Origin: Planctomycetota bacterium
GTDB taxonomy: Bacteria > Planctomycetota > Phycisphaerae > Phycisphaerales > UBA1924
Assembly: GCA_018968885.1 (NCBI GenBank)
Contig: JAGWZK010000015.1
Location: 26,871 to 90,870, forward strand
Reading direction: 5' to 3'
Length of the DNA: 64,000 bases
Numbering within the stretch: position 1 is the first letter of the stretch; each line of letters starts with the position of its first letter. Under the pieces are notes generated by a model, which was not told where the DNA came from, ran no database searches, and saw nothing but the letters and a program-made list of their open reading frames with translations. Shown here piece after piece: positions 40,978 to 49,950 of this stretch. The translations under genes and the position numbers were made by a program.

Positions 40978-42828
40978 TCATTTGTTGCCAGCCAACTTAC
41001 GCACCGTCACATCAAAGTTTCGCACCATGCTCGCGTGAATGCCATAGATAAACGCCGCATACGCCGGCGCCGCCAACAGGCACCCGACTACCAGAGCCGT
41101 GCGTGCTGTTGCACCGCCTGAGTTGTTGTATGTGCTCAGCATCATGTCTGCCGGGTGCACAATCGCAAAGATCGCTGCCGCCGGCGAAAGCCCCGCCAAC
41201 GCTGGTCCGGCGACCGGCACATCCGACGCGGCGTTCCACGCGCACAGGCCGAGAATGCCTGCCGCGATGCCAACTGCTCCAAATGTTGCCACCACCGAGC
41301 CCAAAGTCCCCTTGCTCTTCAAGCTGAACTGCAACCCAACCATCAAGCAGAATGCCACGAATGGAACCACGGCCAGCGGTGCCACAAATCCACCTTCCGG
41401 CAACACCACAGGCAACTCCACTTTGTTCTGAAGCACCGTGTTCACAATCGTCACGCCACCGTCACGTCCCAATCCTCCCACCAAGGTGTAGATTGAAGCC
41501 AGCAGCAGTGTCCCCAGTGGCACCGCCAGCATCGGCAAGAGATACGCCACCAGACCCCGCAGCTTTCCCGTCAGATACTGGCTCGGCGTGATCGGTGTCG
41601 TCAAGAGCAGGTCCAGCGTCCCATCCTCTCTTTCGCGGCTGATCGCCGTCGCCGACATATTCACCGCCACCAGCACAATCACGCCCAATTCACCCATGAC
41701 GACCGTGATCAGCGCGAGTTGAAACCCTGATGCATCCAGCGTCCCGATGTGAAACATCACGATCAGGGACAGCCCCAGCAATCCGCCCAGTCCAATGAAT
41801 GACCACCGCGCGACGATCCGCCCCATCGTCGCGTTTCGAGCCGCCGCCTCGCGCCAGGCAATCGGGTTCGTCCACACCCCTCGCGGGGCCCGATGCTCTG
41901 CGTCCTTGGCTGGCATCCCCAGTATCTTGCGATACCAAGGCATTCCGCTGGATTCGCTTCCCGCCTGCAGCAATCCACCCAGGCGAACCGTGATCGTCGA
42001 CGCCATCATCAGCACCGCGCTCAACAGCAGACTGATCGTGCAGAATGTCGTCACCGGGCTCTCGAGGAACCACGACGCCAATCCTGTCTGGCTGCCCTCG
42101 GGCGCGCGTGCATAAGTGGTTGGGTTCAAAAGGGCACGCAGGCACAGAAATGGATTGATTGCAGTCAGCCACGTCACGCTCGCCTGAGCTCGCTGCGCAT
42201 TGATCCAAACATCCATGCCGATGGTGATGGCCAGATATGTCACCACGGCGATGTAGAAAGTGAACACCGCTCGCCTGCCCACAAGTCGCGACACCGACAA
42301 CGCAATCGCCACGCTGCCGACAAAGATCGCAGCGCTCGAGGCAATCGCATAACTGGCAAAGATCGATCTTCCAGGAACGCCACCGAAATACTGCGTAATC
42401 GCAAACAACGGCAAGCTGGCCAGCAGCAGTGCCAGGATGAAGAGCAATCGTCCGAAGAGATTTCCCAGCACGATCTCCGCAGCCGAGAGTGGGGTGGTGA
42501 GCAAAATGTCCCAATTGCGTGGATTGGCCTCTTGCGCGATCGCGCCCGCCATGAACACGGGCGCGAGCAATGCGATCAGTGCCACCTGCAAATACGCTGT
42601 CCAAGTAAACGCGCTCGCACCAGCAGCGGCCAGCGTGCGATAGTCCAGCGATCCCTGCGCATTCATCGTCGAATACAGCAAGCTCCACAGCAGCACCAGA
42701 ATCAGTGCCGCCAAGTACGCGGCACGGAGATAAAAGTGCTTCGTGCGCCGTGATCCATTCTGCACCAGTCGTTGTGCAATGGGGTTCATCGGTCCAAGTC
42801 GCAATAGCCAACGCAGGATCACAGGCAT
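40978..42828 (-). CDS. ABC-2-type transporter permease
   Basis: The 616-residue product has 12 or more hydrophobic spans in two halves. Each half shows the ABC-2 marker for contact with the ATPase: AQEANPRNWDILLTTPLSAAEIVLGNLFGR in the first and SREREDGTLDLLLTTPITPSQYLTGKL in the second. It may therefore be a fused double permease. No ATPase gene lies nearby. The substrate is unknown. It starts beside the large gap ahead of the PEP-CTERM-like cluster. Confidence 0.87.
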   Translation of the reverse strand: MPVILRWLLRLGPMNPIAQRLVQNGSRRTKHFYLRAAYLAALILVLLWSLLYSTMNAQGSLDYRTLAAAGASAFTWTAYLQVALIALLAPVFMAGAIAQEANPRNWDILLTTPLSAAEIVLGNLFGRLLFILALLLASLPLFAITQYFGGVPGRSIFASYAIASSAAIFVGSVAIALSVSRLVGRRAVFTFYIAVVTYLAITIGMDVWINAQRAQASVTWLTAINPFLCLRALLNPTTYARAPEGSQTGLASWFLESPVTTFCTISLLLSAVLMMASTITVRLGGLLQAGSESSGMPWYRKILGMPAKDAEHRAPRGVWTNPIAWREAAARNATMGRIVARWSFIGLGGLLGLSLIVMFHIGTLDASGFQLALITVVMGELGVIVLVAVNMSATAISREREDGTLDLLLTTPITPSQYLTGKLRGLVAYLLPMLAVPLGTLLLASIYTLVGGLGRDGGVTIVNTVLQNKVELPVVLPEGGFVAPLAVVPFVAFCLMVGLQFSLKSKGTLGSVVATFGAVGIAAGILGLCAWNAASDVPVAGPALAGLSPAAAIFAIVHPADMMLSTYNNSGGATARTALVVGCLLAAPAYAAFIYGIHASMVRNFDVTVRKLAGNK

Positions 42829-43244
42829 GCGTTCGATGGTACTTCTGGGAAGCCCTGAGGGGTGCCCTTGTGTCGTTTGGTGGAACGGCAGAAGAAAATT
42901 CTTTTATAAGACCCAAGTGTTTACATAGTGAATCTGGGCGGTTTGATCGTGACAGGCCCCGATCTGGGCATCGACAGTCACTATGTTATAGGACTAACTT
43001 TGAATCAGGGAAACTATTGGTTGCACTTTTGAAAATATCCTCCCAAATCGACGTCCGACCCTTTGCGTTCTGTGATGGAAGTGTGTTTAATACGTGTTAT
43101 CGGGGGTAGTTTCCCAACGAAAATCCTGAGGTTTGTGCTGTTCCGCCCGGCGAATCTCGCCGGTACGCACAAGCCGCAGAAAATAAGGGAGAGTTCCGCG
43201 TGCAGCAGTGTGGCTCGCGTGGAAAAATGGGAGGAGAGATAGAG
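42829..43244. other. 416-bp divergent region with inverted repeats ahead of the PEP-CTERM-like cluster
   Basis: This stretch is visibly more AT-rich at its left end. A 9-bp inverted repeat, ACATAGTGA at 42923-42931 and TCACTATGT at 42978-42986, brackets 46 bases that contain ATCTGGGC twice. Further on, 43133-43172 can fold into a two-level stem: TTGTGC pairs with GCACAA and inside it CCGGCGA pairs with TCGCCGG. The latter would sit in the 5' leader of the first cluster gene, 73 bases before its ATG. The Shine-Dalgarno GGAGG is at 43230-43234. Confidence 0.55.
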
Positions 43245-44030
43245 ATGAAGAACGTTCTTATTGCAGCGGCTGGCCTCGTGCTGGCTTCCTCGGCTCTGGC
43301 GCAGAGCGGCTCGGGTGGCACGGTCACCCAAGGCTTCAGCAGCTTCACCCTCGGTGATGTCGGCACCGGTGCTTCGGATCAGCCCTTGGCTGACTTCAGC
43401 GTTGGTGGCTCCGGCAACCCCGACCACCTCTTTCAGAACTGGTGGTGGTTCCGCGTTCAGGGCGATGCCAATGAAACCGCCTTCAACAACGCCAGCAACT
43501 GGTCATACACCGGCAACACCGCTCGCCTCGAGTTCAGCACCGCCAGCTTCGATGCCGTGATCCAGTACACCGTAACCAGCATCCGCAACGGCCTCGGCGT
43601 TCTGACGACCACTTGCACGGTCTTCAACACCTCCGCTGACCCTCTCACGCTGAATCTCTTCAACTACAACGACCTCGACATGAATGAGACGGCCTCCAAC
43701 GACTCTGCCGATCTCAACGGCGTGAACATCATCCGCGTTACCGACGGTGGCAACACCGGCTGGCGTGCCAATTACGAAGGCACCGACGCCTACCAGGTCG
43801 CCTCGTTCTCTGGCATCCGCAACATTCTGAACGATCCGAATGCCGACGACCTGAACAACACCGGCCTCCCCTTCGGCCCTGGCGACTGGACCGGCGCTTT
43901 CCAGTGGAGCTTCTCCCTCGGTTCTCTCTCGGCAGCTACCGCTTCCGCCACGATCACCATCATCCCCACCCCGGGCGCTCTCGCTCTGGCCGGTGTTGGT
44001 GGTCTTCTCGCGGCTCGCCGTCGCCGCTGA
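43245..44030 (+). CDS. Secreted PEP-CTERM-like protein, tandem paralogue 1
   Basis: The 261-residue product has a signal peptide (cleavage after ALAQ near 20) and ends in TPGALALAGVGGLLAARRRR: a Pro-containing motif, a hydrophobic span and an Arg tail, the PEP-CTERM-like sorting pattern. The body is one beta-rich domain shared with the next two genes. The shared marks are SGGT near the start, VGGSGNPDHLFQNWWWFRVQGD at about 50-70, the NLFNYNDLDM turn, NIIRVTDG and GLPFGPGDWTGAFQWSFSL near the end. The WWW motif is the clearest. Function unknown. No exosortase gene is present in the window. A terminator follows. Confidence 0.88.
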   Translation: MKNVLIAAAGLVLASSALAQSGSGGTVTQGFSSFTLGDVGTGASDQPLADFSVGGSGNPDHLFQNWWWFRVQGDANETAFNNASNWSYTGNTARLEFSTASFDAVIQYTVTSIRNGLGVLTTTCTVFNTSADPLTLNLFNYNDLDMNETASNDSADLNGVNIIRVTDGGNTGWRANYEGTDAYQVASFSGIRNILNDPNADDLNNTGLPFGPGDWTGAFQWSFSLGSLSAATASATITIIPTPGALALAGVGGLLAARRRR

Positions 44031-44384
44031 TCTGAAGAAGGTTTGTAGAACTCCTCACGAGTTCACCTCGATTCCCAACAGCCGCCCGGTCGACCCCCGG
44101 GCGGTTGTGTTTTTGGAGTTCCAATTTGTGTTATTGGACCTTGATGGCACGGCTTTTTGCTGCTTTTTGGGCCGGCTGTAACGACTTTGTTGGCACAATC
44201 GATTCCATGTGTCACATTTGTGTGGGGAAGGTGCCGCGCCCTTTCCCTCGTCACACCCAGTGCAAGCACTTGGTTTGTCATTCGGCTGGTGGTTCGTTCA
44301 CCCATCGGCAAGTGGAGTTGGAGGGTGCTCTCAGCGGCATGGGCTGCGCTCGCGGTTTTTTAGAGGTTTTAGAGGAGAGATCAC
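44031..44384. other. Gap between paralogues 1 and 2: terminator and leader
   Basis: Beyond the terminator at 44078-44114, this 354-bp gap holds a GC-rich imperfect stem around 44218-44262 (GTGTGGGGAAGG against CCTTTCCC...CACAC) and the ribosome site AGGAG at 44372-44376. It is probably the separate promoter and leader of paralogue 2. No gene is seen. Confidence 0.45.
44078..44114 (+). terminator. Rho-independent terminator after paralogue 1
   Basis: A 12-pair stem ACAGCCGCCCGG / CCGGGCGGTTGT (one G-U) with loop TCGACCC, followed by GTTTTT. Confidence 0.92.
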
Positions 44385-45185
44385 ATGAAGTTGTCCAATG
44401 TTCTCGTATTGATGGCGGCGGCTGGTCTGTCGTCCGTTGCGTTCGCTCAGGTCGGCAGCGGCGGTACCGCCACGAACGGCAATTCGACGTTCACTCTGAG
44501 CGACTACACCGGCACCGATACCGGTACAGGCGCTTTGTCCAACTTCCGCGTTGGCGGCGCTGGCAACCCCAACCACGCGTTCCAGACTTGGTGGTGGTAC
44601 CGCGTGGAAGGTGACACTCGTGAACGCTCCTTTGCCAACGCGTCTGGCTGGGACTGGTCCAACGCTGGTCAGGGGCGCCTGGAATACACGACTGACGATT
44701 TCTTCGCAGTCATGAACTTCCAGGTCACTGGTATCGCGGACGGCTACGGCGTTCTCACGCAGACCCTGACCATCCTCAATACCAGCAGCAGCACCAAAAC
44801 GTTCAACCTCTTCAATTACAATGACATTGACCTCGGCGGCACGGCTGGCGGCGATTCTGCCACGCTCAACAGCCCCAACGTCATTCGCGTCACTGATGCA
44901 TCGACTCCCTGGGTTGCCTTCTACGAGGGAACTGACGCCTACGGCGTCGATTCATTCGCCAACCTTCGCGCCGAGCTCGCAGACGAGGGCATCGACAACA
45001 TGGCCAGCAACGGTCTTCCCTTCGGCCCTGGCGACTTCACTGGCGCTTTCCAGTGGTCCTTCACTCTGAATGCAGGCGGCGCGGTGACCGCCTCCTCGAC
45101 CCTCACCATCACCACGATTCCCACCCCCGGCGCTCTGGCCCTTGCCGGTCTCAGTGGCTTGGCTGCCTTCCGTCGCAAGCGCTGA
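44385..45185 (+). CDS. Secreted PEP-CTERM-like protein, tandem paralogue 2
   Basis: The 266-residue product repeats the layout of its neighbours: signal peptide (cleavage after AFAQ near 22), GSGGT, VGGAGNPNHAFQTWWWYRVEGD, NLFNYNDIDLGG, GLPFGPGDFTGAFQWSFTL and the tail TPGALALAGLSGLAAFRRKR. The basic end is RRKR rather than RRRR. It is closer to paralogue 1 in the C-terminal third than to paralogue 3. Its own leader and terminator suggest independent expression. Function unknown. Confidence 0.88.
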   Translation: MKLSNVLVLMAAAGLSSVAFAQVGSGGTATNGNSTFTLSDYTGTDTGTGALSNFRVGGAGNPNHAFQTWWWYRVEGDTRERSFANASGWDWSNAGQGRLEYTTDDFFAVMNFQVTGIADGYGVLTQTLTILNTSSSTKTFNLFNYNDIDLGGTAGGDSATLNSPNVIRVTDASTPWVAFYEGTDAYGVDSFANLRAELADEGIDNMASNGLPFGPGDFTGAFQWSFTLNAGGAVTASSTLTITTIPTPGALALAGLSGLAAFRRKR

Positions 45186-45486
45186 ACGCGCTTGATCTGA
45201 CGGCAATGTGATCATTCAAGACCACGAGCGCTCGTCGCTCGTGGTCTTTGTTTTTCTGCAAATGACCCCACGCACCGAGAGCGCCAGCCAAACTTCTTAG
45301 CAAAAACAAGTCGTTTTCGCACTTTTTGTTGGCATCCCCCGGTTTTTGGTTCACCTTTATAGGGTGTGGTTCCAGGGCTTCGCGCACGCGGAGCGCGCCT
45401 CGGTGGTCGGGGTGCTCGTGGAATCTTGAACAGGAAGGGTCGTTCGCCGCGTGGGAGCGCAGCGAACAGGCGGGGGAGTGTGAAAT
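45186..45486. other. Gap between paralogues 2 and 3
   Basis: 301 bp holding the terminator at 45218-45255, a possible promoter and a GC-rich leader with a stem GTTCGC / GCGAAC around 45441-45470. No gene is seen. The Shine-Dalgarno for paralogue 3 is weak (GGGGGAG at about 45473). Confidence 0.4.
45218..45255 (+). terminator. Rho-independent terminator after paralogue 2
   Basis: A perfect 13-bp stem AAGACCACGAGCG / CGCTCGTGGTCTT with loop CTCGT, followed by TGTTTTT. Confidence 0.95.
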
Positions 45487-46296
45487 ATGAACAATCGTCT
45501 GACTTTCGTTGGTGCGTTCGCTTCCGTGGGCCTGTGCTCAAGCATGGCGCTTGCTCAGGTTGGCTCAGGCGGCACCATCTCTAACGGGTTTTCTTCCTTC
45601 TCTGTTGTTGATTATGTCGGCGACGGCACCGGCGATGGTCCCACCAGTGATTTCCGCGTCGGCGGCACCGGCAATCCCGATCACCTGAACCGCGCCTGGT
45701 GGTGGTACCGCGTGGACGGTCAATCCCGTGAAACCGCATTCAATAACGCCACCAACTGGTCATACACCGGCAACGTGGCGCGGCTCACTTATTCGACTGC
45801 CGAGTTTGATGCCACCATGCAGTTCCGCGTCATCGGCGTGCGGAGCGGTTTTGGCGTCCTCGTGCAGACGGTGTCGATCCTCAATCGCACAGATCGCCGT
45901 ATTTCAGTCAACCTTTTCAATTTCAACAATCTGGCGATGGGTGGCACGGCTGGAGATGATCAGGCCAACCTTATCGCCATGAACACCATTCGCGTGGATG
46001 ATGGCATGGGCACCGGCTGGCGCGCTGCCTATGAAGGTACCGAGGTCTACGACGTTACTGATGGCGCCATCGATGTCTTGGGCAACCTCATGGATGCCAA
46101 CGTCAACACCTTGGGTAACCGCGGCTTACCTCCGGCTGGCGCACTCAACTTCCAAGGAGCGTATCAGTGGGCGTTCTCCCTGGGAGTGAATGAAGCCGCC
46201 ACAGCTTCCGCCACCGTCACCATCACCCCGACCCCCGGCGCGACGACTTTGGCCCTCGGTGGTCTGGCTTTGGCCGCTCGTCGCCGTCGTCGTTGA
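45487..46296 (+). CDS. Secreted PEP-CTERM-like protein, tandem paralogue 3
   Basis: The 269-residue product has a signal peptide (cleavage after ALAQ near 23) and the family marks GSGGT, VGGTGNPDHLNRAWWWYRVDGQ, NLFNFNNLAMGG, NTIRVDDG and a C-terminal TPGATTLALGGLALAARRRRR. It is the most diverged of the three, with GLPPAGALNFQGAYQWAFSL in place of the GPGD segment. Role unknown. A terminator follows, then a pseudopilin gene. Confidence 0.88.
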   Translation: MNNRLTFVGAFASVGLCSSMALAQVGSGGTISNGFSSFSVVDYVGDGTGDGPTSDFRVGGTGNPDHLNRAWWWYRVDGQSRETAFNNATNWSYTGNVARLTYSTAEFDATMQFRVIGVRSGFGVLVQTVSILNRTDRRISVNLFNFNNLAMGGTAGDDQANLIAMNTIRVDDGMGTGWRAAYEGTEVYDVTDGAIDVLGNLMDANVNTLGNRGLPPAGALNFQGAYQWAFSLGVNEAATASATVTITPTPGATTLALGGLALAARRRRR

Positions 46297-46324
46297 TCGC
46301 TGTACGCCAATGAATGACCCTTCT

Positions 46325-46356
46325 CACCGGGCCTTTCGGGGCCTGGTGCTGCTTTT
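46325..46356 (+). terminator. Probable terminator after paralogue 3
   Basis: A 9-pair stem CACCGGGCC / GGCCTGGTG (one G-U) with loop TTTCGG, then CTGCTTTT. The U-run is short. Confidence 0.7.
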
Positions 46357-46487
46357 GCCAGAGTCGAGCCGCGAATCTGCGTTGGATTATCGGACGTGAA
46401 TAGTTGGAGTCTGCTCGTATTGACCCGACGACTTTGGTACACTTTGCTTGCTCGTTCGGGCCGCGTGGTGGCAGCTCAGAGGTCGCA

Positions 46488-47237
46488 GTGATTCGGTATC
46501 GCGGTTTTTCTCTGATTGAACTTCTCATCAGCATTGCGATAGTCGCAGTGCTCCTGTCAATATTGCTTCCGGGCCTTTCTTACGCGCGCAAGTTGAGCAG
46601 CAGTGCCGTGTGCGCCAGCAATTTGCGGCAAATCGGCATGGCGTGGGAGGGGTATCAGGACGACCCGCGCAACCAGGGTCAGGCGCCGCGCACCGAGAGC
46701 GAGCCGATGTGGCGATACGGTGGCGTGTCATTCAGAGGCACGGAGCGCGTGGCGGTGCTCGATGCCGAGCGGCCGATTAATCGCTATCTGGCTGACGATG
46801 CCGCGCTTGATTCCAAGTCCATGGCGCAACTCTTCAGATGCCCCGGTGATGCGGGAGTGTTTGCACGTGGATCAGGGAATGGAACTACTCGCAACAGCAT
46901 TCTGAGCCGCGAGTCCTGCTATCAGACTTTTGGTACGTCGTATCGCGCCAATGAATCGGTGATTGAAGTGCCCTTGGATGATGGCACCGGATTAATGCGT
47001 CCGTTGAAGAGCCACGAGGTGTATGTCTCGGCGAGTCGTCTGCTGGTTCTGGGCGATACGGCGTGGTACTACGGCACCCGCGCGGCGAATCATTCCGATG
47101 CGGGCTTCGAAGCCTCCTGGCACGGCAAGCAGGATGCAGGAAATATGCTTTCCGCGGATGGCAGCGTGCGCTTTGAGACGTTTGTTCGTGATGCGCGGTC
47201 GACGTTTACGACAACTCCGCGCCCAGATCGCGATTGA
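46488..47237 (+). CDS. Type II pseudopilin / prepilin-type protein
   Basis: The 249-residue product starts with a prepilin leader: MIRYRGFSLIELLISIAIVAVLLSILLPGL, with peptidase cleavage between Gly6 and Phe7 (the stretch given here is split as RGFSLIELL plus ISIAIVAVLLSILLPGL). The following CASNLRQIGMAWEGYQDD is typical of planctomycete pseudopilins (DUF1559-like). The C terminus SWHGKQDAGNMLSADGSVRFE fits the same group. It would be processed by a prepilin peptidase and join a type II secretion pseudopilus. The start is GTG at 46488 after AGAGG; the frame is open 28 codons further upstream. The secretin gene at 7.9 kb could be part of the same machine. Confidence 0.85.
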   Translation: MIRYRGFSLIELLISIAIVAVLLSILLPGLSYARKLSSSAVCASNLRQIGMAWEGYQDDPRNQGQAPRTESEPMWRYGGVSFRGTERVAVLDAERPINRYLADDAALDSKSMAQLFRCPGDAGVFARGSGNGTTRNSILSRESCYQTFGTSYRANESVIEVPLDDGTGLMRPLKSHEVYVSASRLLVLGDTAWYYGTRAANHSDAGFEASWHGKQDAGNMLSADGSVRFETFVRDARSTFTTTPRPDRD

Positions 47238-47259
47238 AATTGGTCCCTTCTGCAACTGA

Positions 47260-47949
47260 TCAGAAGGCTGGTGGAGTGGCAAACTCCACGCGTCGCTGTG
47301 TGCCCGGTTCGAGGAAAGATAGAAATGCCGCGTGCAGGCACAAGGTGTCTCTGTCGCGCCCTGATCCATACAGCACATCGCCGATAATGGCATGTCCCAA
47401 TCCACCCTGATCCGCCGGTGTCGCGGCGTGCACCCGCAATTGATGAGTGCGCCCCGTGATCGGATCCAATCGAATTCGGGTGCGATCAATCTCACGCGCC
47501 AACACCGCAAAGTGCGTGGTAGATTCGCGTCCCTGATCATGGTCCACAATCTGCATGGGGCGATTGTCGATATCAGCGCGGATCGGGAGTGTGATGGTGC
47601 CCTGATCGGGAATCACCGCGCCCTCAACCAGCGCGATGTAGTGCTTGTGAACGGCGCGTGATTCAAACTGGGTTGAGAGCTCGCGTTGCGCATCGGGATC
47701 GAGGCCAAAGACCATCACTCCGCTGGTGTCCATGTCCAGTCGGTGGACCACCAGTGGTCCAGAGCAGTGGGTAAACGCCGCACGGACACGGGCGGCAGCA
47801 CAATCTGTCTTTTCCTCACCTTTTCCAGGCACGCTGAGCATGCCGCCGGGTTTGACGATCACGGCGTAGCGGCTGGTGGCGTGCAGAATGTGGATGTCGG
47901 CAGTGGGCAAGCGTCTGTATCCAAGGGTGGAGAGCCATCGTACGATCAA
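47260..47949 (-). CDS. RluA-family pseudouridine synthase
   Basis: The 229-residue product has the RluA catalytic motif HRLDMDTSGVMVF (Asp is the nucleophile) at about 70-82, followed by KHYIALVEG and the C-terminal PITGRTHQLRVHAA, LGHAIIGDVLYG. It converts uridine to pseudouridine in rRNA or tRNA; the target cannot be told. There is no S4 domain. The start is TTG at 47949 as the frame stands; the next possible starts lie 10-20 codons inside. The divergent beta-propeller gene begins three bases away. Confidence 0.9.
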   Translation of the reverse strand: MIVRWLSTLGYRRLPTADIHILHATSRYAVIVKPGGMLSVPGKGEEKTDCAAARVRAAFTHCSGPLVVHRLDMDTSGVMVFGLDPDAQRELSTQFESRAVHKHYIALVEGAVIPDQGTITLPIRADIDNRPMQIVDHDQGRESTTHFAVLAREIDRTRIRLDPITGRTHQLRVHAATPADQGGLGHAIIGDVLYGSGRDRDTLCLHAAFLSFLEPGTQRRVEFATPPAF

Positions 47950-47951
47950 GC

Positions 47952-49214
47952 ATGACGTGTGCGAAGCTCAAGGTCTGCATGGTGTTGACGGTGTGTAGTG
48001 TTGCGATGTCGAGCGCGATGGCGCAGCCAGCGGGTGGCAATCAGTCGCCCCCGGTGGTCGAAGCGGTGGACACCGAACGAGGGTATCTGAAGGACCCAGT
48101 GCAACTCACCTTCCGCGATCGCTTTGCCAAAGCCGGAGAGTCGTACTTCAGCCCGGATGGCAAGTGGGTGATTTTTCAGGCCACTGATGCGCCCAAGCGT
48201 GGCGACGAAGTGGGGCAGTTCTATGCCATGTATGTCGCGAAGATCGTGTGGACGGACGGCCGCCCGACCGGCCTTGAAAAACTTGAACTCGTCAGCCCAG
48301 ATGGCTCGGCCAACACCTGCGGCTGGTTTCATCCAACGGAGCCGGGGCGGGTGATCTTTGGTTCGACGCTGGTCGCTCCGAAGGAGGAGGCGGCGAGTGG
48401 GTATCAGCGCGGCACAAGCCGCTACCGCTGGGCCTTTCCTGATGAGATGGACATCGTGTCGCGGGTGGTGAAGGGCGTGCTGGCGGAACGCGGGGTGGAT
48501 GCCGCCACGATCGAGTCGCTGAGTGAGACGGTGCCGGTCTTCTCGCGCGATCGCTACGACGCCGAGTGTTCGTTTGACCCCAGTGGGCGTTTCATTTTGT
48601 ATTCGCACATGGAACCAGCAAAAGAGGGGCAGAAGCCGGATGCGAATATCTATGTGTATGACACCAAGACCGAGAAGCACGTCCCGCTGGTGATGGAGTC
48701 GGGATATGACGGTGGCCCCTTCTTCTCACCCGATGGCAAGAGCATCTGCTATCGCAGTGATCGCGCTGGGAATGACCTGTTGCAGATCTACGTCGCAGAC
48801 CTGAGGTTTGAGAGTGATGCCACAGGCGCGCAAGTGCCGACTGGCATCACCCGCGAATATCAGTTGACCGACAATGAACAGGTCAATTGGGCTCCCTACT
48901 GGCATCCATCGGGAAAGTTCCTGGTGTACGCCAGCAGCGAATCCGGGCACAGCAATTACGAGGTCTTTGCGATTGAAGTCGATCGGGAGCGCATGAACGC
49001 CGCAGGAGCGGGCTCCTCCGTCAAGGTTCCCAATCTTCCGCGTCACCGCATCACCACGGCCTCGGGCGCGGACCTGCTTCCCGCTTTCTCTGCCGATGGC
49101 AAGTGGATGATGTGGACCAGTCAACGTGGGCCGAAGATTGAGGGCGAAACCCGGCCCAGCAGCCAGCTGTGGATCGCCGAGTGGGTGGGGCCGAGCAAAT
49201 GGCCCGCGAAGTAA
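47952..49214 (+). CDS. Secreted TolB-like beta-propeller protein (PD40 repeats)
   Basis: The 420-residue product has a signal peptide (cleavage after AMAQ near 25). It contains repeated PD40 units: YFSPDGKWVIFQA, FDPSGRFILYSH, PFFSPDGKSICYRSDRAGN, YWHPSGKFLVYASSESGHSNYEVF and AFSADGKWMMWTSQRG, making a six-bladed propeller as in TolB. No peptidase domain follows, so it is a propeller alone, likely for protein binding in the periplasm. It overlaps nothing but lies only two bases from the divergent RluA-type start. Confidence 0.85.
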   Translation: MTCAKLKVCMVLTVCSVAMSSAMAQPAGGNQSPPVVEAVDTERGYLKDPVQLTFRDRFAKAGESYFSPDGKWVIFQATDAPKRGDEVGQFYAMYVAKIVWTDGRPTGLEKLELVSPDGSANTCGWFHPTEPGRVIFGSTLVAPKEEAASGYQRGTSRYRWAFPDEMDIVSRVVKGVLAERGVDAATIESLSETVPVFSRDRYDAECSFDPSGRFILYSHMEPAKEGQKPDANIYVYDTKTEKHVPLVMESGYDGGPFFSPDGKSICYRSDRAGNDLLQIYVADLRFESDATGAQVPTGITREYQLTDNEQVNWAPYWHPSGKFLVYASSESGHSNYEVFAIEVDRERMNAAGAGSSVKVPNLPRHRITTASGADLLPAFSADGKWMMWTSQRGPKIEGETRPSSQLWIAEWVGPSKWPAK

Positions 49215-49301
49215 GACTTGAGATTGCGGAAACCTGATGCGGTCGTCTGGCATCCAAAGTGAGTCGGAATTCACCGGCGAAAGACTGAGAAGGAGATACC
49301 C

Positions 49302-49832
49302 ATGAGCATTCTCACCACGATTGATCCTGCCTCTGCGACCGGAGCCGCCAAGGAGATTTTCGATGGTCCTCTGAAGGGCAAGCACTTCAATATCTTCAAG
49401 GCGATGGCGAATTCGCCCGCCGCGTTGCAGGCGTATCTGGGCTTTTCCGGTGCCCTCTCCAAGGGTGTGTTCACCGCCAAGGAAGTCGAGGTGATTCACC
49501 TGGCCCTGGGCGAGGCGCGCAGCTGCGATTACTGCGTCGCGGCACATACGGCGATCGGCAAAGGCGCAGGGCTGACTGAGGGGCAGACCATCGAGGCACG
49601 CCGCGGCGCGCTGGCGGATAAGAAGCTGGATGCGCTGGCCAAGTTCGTCCTGATCCTGGATGAAAAGAAGGGTCATGCCTCTGCCAAAGACGTGGCGGAT
49701 TTCAGGAACGCGGGCTTCACCGATGCCCATGTGGTGGAAGCGGTGGCGCAGTTGGCACTGGCGACGTACACCAACTACTTCAACCACGTGAATCAGACGG
49801 CGGTTGATTTCCCCGCCGCGCCCAAGATCTGA
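49302..49832 (+). CDS. AhpD-like carboxymuconolactone decarboxylase family protein
   Basis: The 176-residue product carries the AhpD active-site motif EARSCDYCVAAHTAIGKGAGL near residues 70-90: two Cys in C-x2-C and the downstream His. Such proteins act as peroxidase-related or alkylhydroperoxidase enzymes using the Cys pair. The N-terminal IFDGPLKGKHFNIFKAMANSPAALQAYLGF also fits the group. A near-ideal ribosome site AGGAGA sits five bases before the ATG, suggesting strong expression. A terminator follows. Confidence 0.9.
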   Translation: MSILTTIDPASATGAAKEIFDGPLKGKHFNIFKAMANSPAALQAYLGFSGALSKGVFTAKEVEVIHLALGEARSCDYCVAAHTAIGKGAGLTEGQTIEARRGALADKKLDALAKFVLILDEKKGHASAKDVADFRNAGFTDAHVVEAVAQLALATYTNYFNHVNQTAVDFPAAPKI

Positions 49833-49858
49833 ATGGATCCCGATAGCCCCTTCACAAG

Positions 49859-49913
49859 AGGCCAGCGCATGGTGTGACCATTCCGGGTTGCCATGTGCTG
49901 GCCTGTGTTTTTG
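49859..49913 (+). terminator. Terminator after the AhpD-like gene
   Basis: A 14-pair stem AGGCCAGCGCATGG / CCATGTGCTGGCCT (one G-U) with an 18-base loop, followed by GTGTTTTTG. Confidence 0.88.
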
Positions 49914-49950
49914 CGTGCATTCATTCATGTCATTCGGTACGATTCCTCGC

